64,000 bases of DNA from Bidens hawaiensis (Eukaryota > Streptophyta > Magnoliopsida > Asterales > Asteraceae). This document shows positions 57,677 to 64,000 of the stretch, piece by piece. The notes under the pieces are model-generated. The model was given only the letters and a program-made list of their open reading frames with translations. It had not been told where the DNA came from and did not search any database. The translations under genes were made by a program, and so were the position numbers. Numbering within the stretch: the stretch's first letter is position 1; each line of letters begins with the position of its first letter. Where the stretch lies: contig JAIQDT010002840.1 in NCBI GenBank assembly GCA_021521415.1, forward strand, positions 186,001 to 250,000. The letters run 5' to 3'.

Positions 57677-58759
57677 ATTTTAAAGTTCAAAGGTGGAATG
57701 AATCAAACAACAAATAAGGTTTAATGAACTGTGAACATTTGCAGTGAACTGTAAACAGTTGTAGCGAACTGTGTGCAGTAAAGTAACGAATCAAATCTTA
57801 ACAAAGTGAAGATTGATCAGACAACGAATCAGAATTGAGTTTAGCGAATAAAATGGTTAACGAATCAACTCAAAACCACGAATCAGATGGTTAACAATCA
57901 GTCAACGAACTAGTCAATACTAACGAATTGACTAAGTCAATCACGAATTACAGGCATAGCGAATTACAGATTTCTTGTAACAAATTAGACAACGAACAGA
58001 CTATAACGGATCAGCTACAGTTGATTTAGCGAATCAACTATAACGAATCAAGTTGTTATAACCGTTTGTAACAAACTTTGATACCTTATGCCATGTGGCA
58101 AAAGTTGTTATGACACAAATCCCAATGTGGACACGTATCACACGAATCTGTTTATCCAATTAACGAATCAGATGACACAAATTAACAACTAACACGAACT
58201 GGCAAACGAATCACTTGAAAGTTATAACGAATCCGCTAATTTAGATAACGAATCAAAGTGAATAATAACACGAATCACCATGAAGATGACAACGAATCAG
58301 ATTCATCTTCAAATCTTCAAATCTTCAAAGAAGATTTCCAGAAATCTGGAAAAAAGAAGAACACTAAACTCAGAAACCCAGAATATGTAAATCCGTAGTA
58401 CAACCTCAATTCGTAACCAAATTGCACAATTAACCTATCAAATAACTCACAAACCAATTGCGAATCCAAAACACTAATCCTCGATACCAAATACCTCCGA
58501 TTACTAATCCAATTTACCCACAATACAACCTCTGTTTCGGACTTAAACCGAAAACAGTTCCAATCCACTCAAAAACCAAACCAAAACTCAATTCCAACTC
58601 ACAATTCCTTCCAATACCTTAATCAATCTCAAATTCAGTCCAAATCGTCCATAAAACAATCAATTCAACGATAAATTGATTCAAATTGACCCAAAACAGA
58701 AAATTAACCAAAACGAAAACTAATTAAACACCAAATCAAGTGTAATTGAGCAACCAACA
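57677..58759 (-). other. B2 5' leader, saturated with TTCGYTA words
   Basis: Non-coding. TAACGAATC, AGCGAATT and AACGAACTAG words recur through 57715-58310. The PBS-proximal part is AC-rich, as in B1. Confidence 0.8.
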
Positions 58760-58771
58760 GCTCTGATACAA
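58760..58771 (-). promoter_or_regulatory. B2 primer-binding site
   Basis: The minus strand reads TTGTATCAGAGC, one mismatch to TGGTATCAGAGC, two bases from the LTR. Confidence 0.85.
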
Positions 58772-58773
58772 CT

Positions 58774-59297
58774 TGTTGGAGCCCGGTGTATCAATCTAAT
58801 AACTATAACTATAACAGATCTCAGATCTGTGTTTAACCGATTAATACGTTTATATAGATCTAGCTCATAATTATCATAGATTCAGTGTTGTAAGTGTTTA
58901 TATATTATCAGTATATATGTATATCAGTATAATATTAAGTTTTGAAGATTGGGAGAGTATTTGGACAGCGATTCAATAATTAACACTCAAAACTTAACTT
59001 ACGAGTGAACAGGGTTCACTATAAATAGAAGACAGGTCTGGTTCGCTAACATCCTCTAGCGAACCAGAACCTACTTCGTTAGATACAATAAATAAGAGAA
59101 ACATCCCCTGATTCGTTAACATCTCCAAACGAATCAGGAGGGAATAAGGTTAAGTCTTAGTTCGCTAACATCCCTTAGCGAACTAGACTTAATATATAAC
59201 GAACTAGACAATAATTAAACTAATTATTACATTAAATATAAAACAAAAACGTTAACGATAATTACAAAGACTCGAGATGCAAAACCGTGCACTAACA
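58774..59297 (-). repeat. B2 5' LTR
   Basis: 524 bp, TGTTGG start and CTAACA end, followed by the TTAAC target duplication at 59298-59302. Confidence 0.95.
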
Positions 59298-60463
59298 TTA
59301 ACCCAAATCCAAGCTACCCAACCTCCTCCACCCGTTGTTGCACCTGTTAAACCAAAACCCTCATCCTACTTGTTTAAGCAATTTACTAGTGCTAACCCAC
59401 CCGAGTTCCTTGGAATGAACTGTGCGACTACCTTGTTGTAATGGTTCGAATCGATTGAGAGTGTGTTCTGACACAGCAAGTGCTCGATGCGAAAAAGACA
59501 AATTTCGCTTCGAGCATGTTTAGAAAAACGGCTCTTAAATGGTAAGGTGGTGTTATGAATCTCCAAGGATCGGAATTGGCTATGGCTCTTCCATGGTCCA
59601 ATCTCAAGGCACTCATGATGAAGAAATTTTGTCCTAAACACGAGCTCCAAAAGCTCGAGGTTTTGGAACCTCAAGCAAGAAAGTGGTGATAATGCCTCCT
59701 ATTCACTCCGTTTCCATGAATTGTGCATCCTGGTCCCTCACTTGGTTACCCCGCCCGAGCGTGAACTTGATAAATACATTGGGGGTTTACCTATGCAAAT
59801 TCGGGACTCAGTGATGAGTAGCAAACCTGTGAACCTTGAGGACGCCATCACTCTAGCCAGTGCGCTATCGGAAAACCATGTGAAGGCAGGTACACTAACC
59901 CTCAAGAAGTCAAGTGAAAAGGCCAAAGTCGAACCCGCACCTCAAGCCAAAGTTGAATCTACACCACAAGCCATTAACTACTCAAACTCTTCCCGCCACA
60001 ACAACAACAAAAAAAAAAAGAAACCCAAAACCAATTACCGAAACTTTGCCATTACCCAACCCCAACCACAACAAACAACAACAAACCCAAGCTCCTCCAC
60101 AAACCCGAAAACCCTATATCGGTATACTCCCACTATGCAACAATTGACAACTTCACCACCCATCACACATGTCGTGTCGCCATTGTACTATTTGTAACCG
60201 TCTTGGTCATCTCAACACCACATGCCGATCCGCACAACGAAACCAACCTAACCAACCAAGAACCACTCCCCAAAATCCCTAAAACCGTTATGCACCATAC
60301 CCGCAAAATCCTCCCCAACAACCCCGAGTTTGCTTTAATTGTGGTGATCCTAACCATTTCTGCAACAATTGCCCTCTCCTAGCCTTTGCCAACCAAGCCC
60401 AAACCATGACCATTCCCTATTACCAAACCCAAGCCTCAACTAAATACACCACTCATCCAAACC
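59298..60463 (+). pseudogene. gag: Gypsy C gag, main part, decayed
   Basis: Resumes in frame after B2. The Retrotrans_gag domain is visible in pieces (FTSANPPEFLGMNC near 59387, ESGDNASYSLRFHELCILVP near 59680, RELDKYIGGLPMQIRDSVMS near 59770, EDAITLASALSENH). A Lys/Gln/Pro-rich hinge follows, then two knuckles: CTICNRLGHLNTTC (about 60187-60228) and CFNCGDPNHFCNNC (about 60330-60371), both with a full CCHC set. Several frameshifts and stops lie between 59420 and 59700, and the frame changes near 60170 and 60300. Confidence 0.88.
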
Positions 60464-61920
60464 ATGCAAGCCATCCAACCCGTGCAAGAAATTCAAGCAT
60501 CACCTCCTCCTCCCCCTCAATTACCTCAAGGAAACCACGGAAATCAAAGGCGAGATTTCATGATGAATGAAAATCAAGCTCAAGTGGCTAACAATGTTGT
60601 GAACGGTATGTTTTTGGTGAACCATCGTTTGGCTTCTATTTTATTTGATACTGGTGCCGATAGATGTTTTATTTCTTTGAAATTTGAGTCGAAAATTGCC
60701 ATGCCTCGAACCAAGCTTTCCCGACCGTTTTCTGTTGAAGTCGTCAATGTAAATTCTATCACCATTAATTCCGTCGTCCGCGATTGTACTCTCATTCTCT
60801 CTAATCATAAATTCTCCATCGATCTCATCCCGATGCAAATGGGAAGTTTCGATGTCATAGTAGGCATGGATTGGTTATCATTGCACCGTGCCGAAGTCGT
60901 TTGTTTCGATAAATTCATTCGCATTCCGCTCGTCAACTGTAAAATTCGTAAAGTCTTCGGAAACACAACTTCTAAAAGGCTTAATCTCATGTCGTGCTCC
61001 CAATCGCAAAAATACATACGCCAAAAGTATGTTTCGTTTCTAACTCTTGCGGTGGTAAAAGACAAAAAGGAAAAGAAAATCCAAGATATTTCTATTGTTC
61101 GTGATTTTCTCGACGTCTTTCCCGATGATGTCTCTGTTCTTCCACCCCTTCGTCCAATTAAATTCCAAATCGATCTTGTGTCTGGCGCAATGCCCGTGGC
61201 CAAGGCTCCTTATCGTTTAGCCCCGTCGGAAATGCAAGAATTGTCGAACCAACTCGAAGAACTTTCCGATAAAGGTTTCATTCGTCCAAGCTCTTCTCCT
61301 TTGGGCGCTCCTGTTCTCTACGTGAAAAAGAAGGATGGTTCGTTTTGTATGTGCATCGATTATCGAGAGCTTAACAAACTCACAATTAAAAATCGTTATC
61401 CTTTGCCATGAATCGACGATCTTTTTGACCAACTTCAAGGTGCAACGTGTTTCTCAAAAATCGATCTTCGATCGGGTTACCATCAATTACGTGTTCGAGA
61501 AGATGATATTCCAAAAGCCACTTTCCTTACCCGATGTGGACATTTCGAGTTTTTGGTCATGACCTTCGGGTTAGCCAATGTACCCGCGGTGTTTATGGAT
61601 CTCATGAATCGCCTTTGCAAACCATTCCTTTATAAATTCGTTATTGTCTTTATTGATGGCATTCTCATCTTTTCAAAGACCAAAGCCGAACATGAGCATC
61701 ATTTTCTTTCCATTCACGAACTCCTTAGAAACGAGCGACTCTATGAAAAATTCTCAAAATGTGAATTTTGGCTCGGGGAAGTTCAATTTTTGGGACATAT
61801 CGTAAATGACAAAGGTATTCATGTTGATCCCGCTAAAATTGAGGTCGTTAAGGATCAGAAAAATCCAACGACATTGACGGAAATTCGATCATTCCTTGGT
61901 TTGGCCGGATATTATTAGCG
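60464..61920 (+). pseudogene. pol: Gypsy C protease and reverse transcriptase, decayed
   Basis: Open from 60464 to a TGA at 61409-61411 (315 codons). The retroviral-type protease has [11 protein letters not shown] near 60646. RT begins with [40 protein letters not shown] and [17 protein letters not shown]. After the stop the frame continues ([40 protein letters not shown]). The catalytic box reads FIDG (61649-61660) instead of FIDD, and [16 protein letters not shown] and SFLGLAGYY end the domain at a TAG (61916-61918). The motifs place it in the chromovirus Tekay (Del) lineage. Confidence 0.92.
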
Positions 61921-62440
61921 TTTCATTCGGAATTTTTCCAAAATCTCTCTGCCGCTTACATCCCTCACTCATAAAGGAAAAGCATTTGATTGGGGTTCGA
62001 ATCAAGAGGAAGCCTTTCATACTCTCAACGACATGCTTTGCAATGCTCCCGTTCTAACCCTTTCCGATGGAAACGACGATTTTGTTGTATTTTACGATGC
62101 CTCTCATCATGTTCTTGGTTGTGTTCTTATGCAACGAGGTCAAGTCATCGCTTACGCATCAAGGAAACTTATGGTGTACAAGAAGAATTATACGACTCAC
62201 AATCTCGAACTTGGTGCCGTCATTTTCGCTCTCAAAATCTGGAGACATTACCTTTACGGTACAAAATGTGTTGTGTTTACCGATCATAAAAGTCTTCAAC
62301 ATATTTTTGACCAAAAAAATCTCAACATGAGACAACGATGATGGGCCGAATTACTTGGTGAATACGATTGCGAGATTCACTACCATACTGGTAAAGCGAA
62401 TGTTGTCGTCGACGCCCTAAGTCGAAAGGTTAATGTTAAA
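61921..62440 (+). pseudogene. pol: Gypsy C RNase H
   Basis: [20 protein letters not shown] leads into RNase [21 protein letters not shown] (catalytic Asp), [19 protein letters not shown] (catalytic Glu), [20 protein letters not shown] (catalytic Asp). A TGA at 62339-62341 follows MRQR, and the frame then continues to the end of the domain (YHTGKANVVVDALSRK). Confidence 0.9.
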
Positions 62441-63597
62441 TCCGTTATGCTTCTAAGCATTGTTGTTCAAACTGATCTTCAAATTCGTATCAGTGTACCT
62501 CCGTTGAAGAAGGTAACATGCATGACGAAATGCCATGTGGGGCCGAACTTCAACTCACAACCAAACCCGATGGTCATTTGTATTTTCTCAATCGTTTGTG
62601 GGTTCCTAATCGCGATGATCTTCGTACTTGTATACTCGACGAATCTCACAATTCGCGGTATTCCGTTCATCCCGGTGCGAATAAGAAGTATTTAGATCTT
62701 CGTGCTACCTTTTGATGGCCGGGTATGAAAAAGGACGCAACGTTGTTTGTATCTAAATGTCTTACTTGCTCAAAAGTCAGAGCCGAACATCAAAGACCTT
62801 TTGGTCTACTCGAGCAACCACCGATTCCCATTTGGAAATGGGAAGACATTGCTATGGACTTTATCACTAAACTACCCAACACCCGAAAAGGAAACGATAG
62901 TATTTGGGTGATTATTGATCATTTAACCAAGTCTATTCATTTCATTCCAATCCGCGAGAAGTATTCTATCGAGCAGCTTGCTCAAATATATGTTCGGGAA
63001 ATTGTGTGCAGACATGGTTTACCATTGTCTATCATCTCCGATCTCGATGCTCGTTTTACCTCTCATTTTTGGCGATCACTTCAAGAAACCTTGGGAACAC
63101 GTATCGATCTTAGCACCGCTTATCATCCTCAAACCAACGTTCAATCCGAACGTACCATTCAAACACTTGAGGATATGCTACGAGCGTGTGTTCCTGATTT
63201 TGATGGGAATTGGGATTCTCGCATTCCTTTCATTGAGTTCTAGTATAATAACAGCTATCATTCTAGCATTAAGATGGCTCCTTTTGAAGCTCTTTACGGT
63301 CGTAAATGTCGTTCCCCGATTTGTTGGAACGAAATCGGTGAAGCTCAAAAAAAGGGACCTGAAATGGTCCAAGAAGCCTCCGACGTTATTGATCAAATCC
63401 GTAAGAATCTCCTAGCCGCTAGAAGTCGTCAAAAGAGTTACGCCGACAAATGGCGAAAACCGATCGAATTTAATGTTTACGATCTTGTCCTTCTAAAAGT
63501 ATCTACTTGGAAGGGGGTAGTCCATTTCGGAAAGAAGGGTAATCTAGCTCCTCGTTTCGCTGGTCTTTTCAAAATTCCCGAACGTGTTGGAAGGTAG
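62441..63597 (+). pseudogene. pol: Gypsy C integrase
   Basis: The HHCC zinc domain spans HNSRYSVHPGANKKYLDLRA and [15 protein letters not shown], broken by a TGA at 62713-62715. The DDE core is intact in sequence: [20 protein letters not shown] (Asp), [13 protein letters not shown] (Asp; the usual SDRDGRF is altered), [20 protein letters not shown] (Glu). A TAG at 63241-63243 follows IPFIEF. The Tekay-typical KMAPFEALYGRKCRSPICWN and RQKSYADKWRKPIEFNVYD complete it up to a TAG at 63595-63597. Confidence 0.92.
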
Positions 63598-63910
63598 CTT
63601 ATCGACTCGAACTAACGTGAGAACTTGCCGGTGTTCATCCGACTTTTCATGTTTCGAATCTTAAAAAGTGCTTAGACGAGGATACTCCATATACCTCTCG
63701 ACGAAGTGCATGTCGATGAGTCCATGATCTTGGTTGAACGACCCATTGAGATCATGGATCACAACAAAAATATAACCAAGCGTAGTTGTATTCGTTTAGT
63801 CAAAGTTCGATGGGAATCGCGGTGTGGTGCGAAATTCACTTGGGAATGAAAAGACACAATGAAATAGAAGTATCCACACTAGTTTGCATCATCGCCTTCG
63901 TCTTAATTTC
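63598..63910 (+). pseudogene. pol: Gypsy C integrase C-terminus / chromodomain region
   Basis: HPTFHVSNLKKCLDEDTPY lies near 63635-63690. After a frameshift, a segment with VERPIEIMDHNKN and RSCIRLVKVRW (63730-63815) follows. This is the position and style of the C-terminal chromodomain of Tekay elements, thought to target insertion to heterochromatin, but it is too damaged to confirm its aromatic residues. Confidence 0.7.
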
Positions 63911-63939
63911 GGGACGAAATTTCTTAAAGTAGGGGATAC
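63911..63939 (+). promoter_or_regulatory. Gypsy C polypurine tract region
   Basis: GGGACGAAATTTCTTAAAG then TAGGGGATAC, the conserved Tekay junction, directly before the LTR. Confidence 0.85.
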
Positions 63940-64000
63940 TGTGATATTCGTCAAATCTGGGTCTCGATTGTATTCGTTTTTGTGTCCGTTGATTATGTAA
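63940..64000 (+). repeat. Gypsy C 3' LTR, first 61 bp (cut by window end)
   Basis: Starts TGTGATATTCGTC after the polypurine tract. No second copy is present upstream in the window, consistent with loss of the 5' LTR of C. Confidence 0.8.

Larger units (their letters stand above)
44190..59297 (-). mobile_element. B2: complete Sirevirus-type Copia element (15.1 kb)
   Basis: LTRs of 524 bp at 44190-44713 and 58774-59297, a perfect TTAAC target duplication, PBS, gag, pol, spacer, post-pol ORF and PPT, all on the minus strand. By hand count the LTRs differ at about 18 of 524 positions (about 3.5%). It is of the same family as B1 with similar age. It serves as the empty-site reference for N and as the undeleted reference for several B1 lesions. 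Confidence 0.95.

Noticed and set aside
61990..62330. Extra plus-strand ORFs over RNase H
   Set aside because: Out-of-frame shadows. Only the frame with [11 protein letters not shown] and [10 protein letters not shown] matches RNase H.

Overview
This 64 kb window is a stack of nested plant LTR retrotransposons. I see no convincing host gene, rRNA gene or intact tRNA gene. Copia and Gypsy polyproteins, primer-binding sites (PBS) matching plant initiator tRNA-Met, a Helitron terminus and AT-rich DNA all point to a eudicot nuclear genome. The style of the gag and post-pol proteins suggests Asteraceae, but that is an inference from memory.

Left half (597-33727, minus strand): an old Copia element of Sirevirus type, 'A', has its 5' LTR at 33361-33727, gag at 31375-32778 and 9471-10557, pol at 5502-9470 and a post-pol ORF at 697-3185. 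Only 72 bp of its 3' LTR remain. A was invaded twice. A short plus-strand remnant of a B-related element sits in the integrase-RT linker (7547-8144). A Tekay-like Gypsy fragment with an LTR sits in gag (10558-13803 plus 30956-31374). That Gypsy LTR was itself hit by a complete Copia element, 'B1' (13804-30950, target site duplication (TSD) CCCTT). B1 in turn carries a non-coding LTR element, 'N' (19086-21490, TSD ATAAA). This gives four layers of insertion.

Middle (33728-44091): AT-rich DNA holds a probable Helitron (5' TC end near 35930, 3' hairpin and CTAG at 43060-43088). Inside its bounds lies a gag-only Gypsy element (38034-42613) with a 403-codon open gag and no pol.

Right half (44092-64000, plus strand): a Tekay-lineage Gypsy element, 'C', has gag, protease, RT, RNase H, integrase and the first 61 bp of its 3' LTR. 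Its gag was split by a second complete Copia element of the B family, 'B2' (44190-59297, minus strand, TSD TTAAC).

The B elements (about 15 kb each) follow the Sirevirus plan: LTR, a long gag with a coiled-coil tail, pol, a structured non-coding spacer of 1.5-3 kb, a post-pol ORF of about 1000 codons beginning MADQ, polypurine tract (PPT), LTR. Almost every coding region is broken by stops, frameshifts or deletions. The non-coding parts are the most unusual: each family is saturated with its own short CG-containing word, often arranged as inverted repeats (TTCGYTA in B, GGCGAAGTT in N, GTTCTCGGTC in A, CGATTACAA in the gag-only element). A related tandem unit of 100-110 bp follows pol in both A and B.
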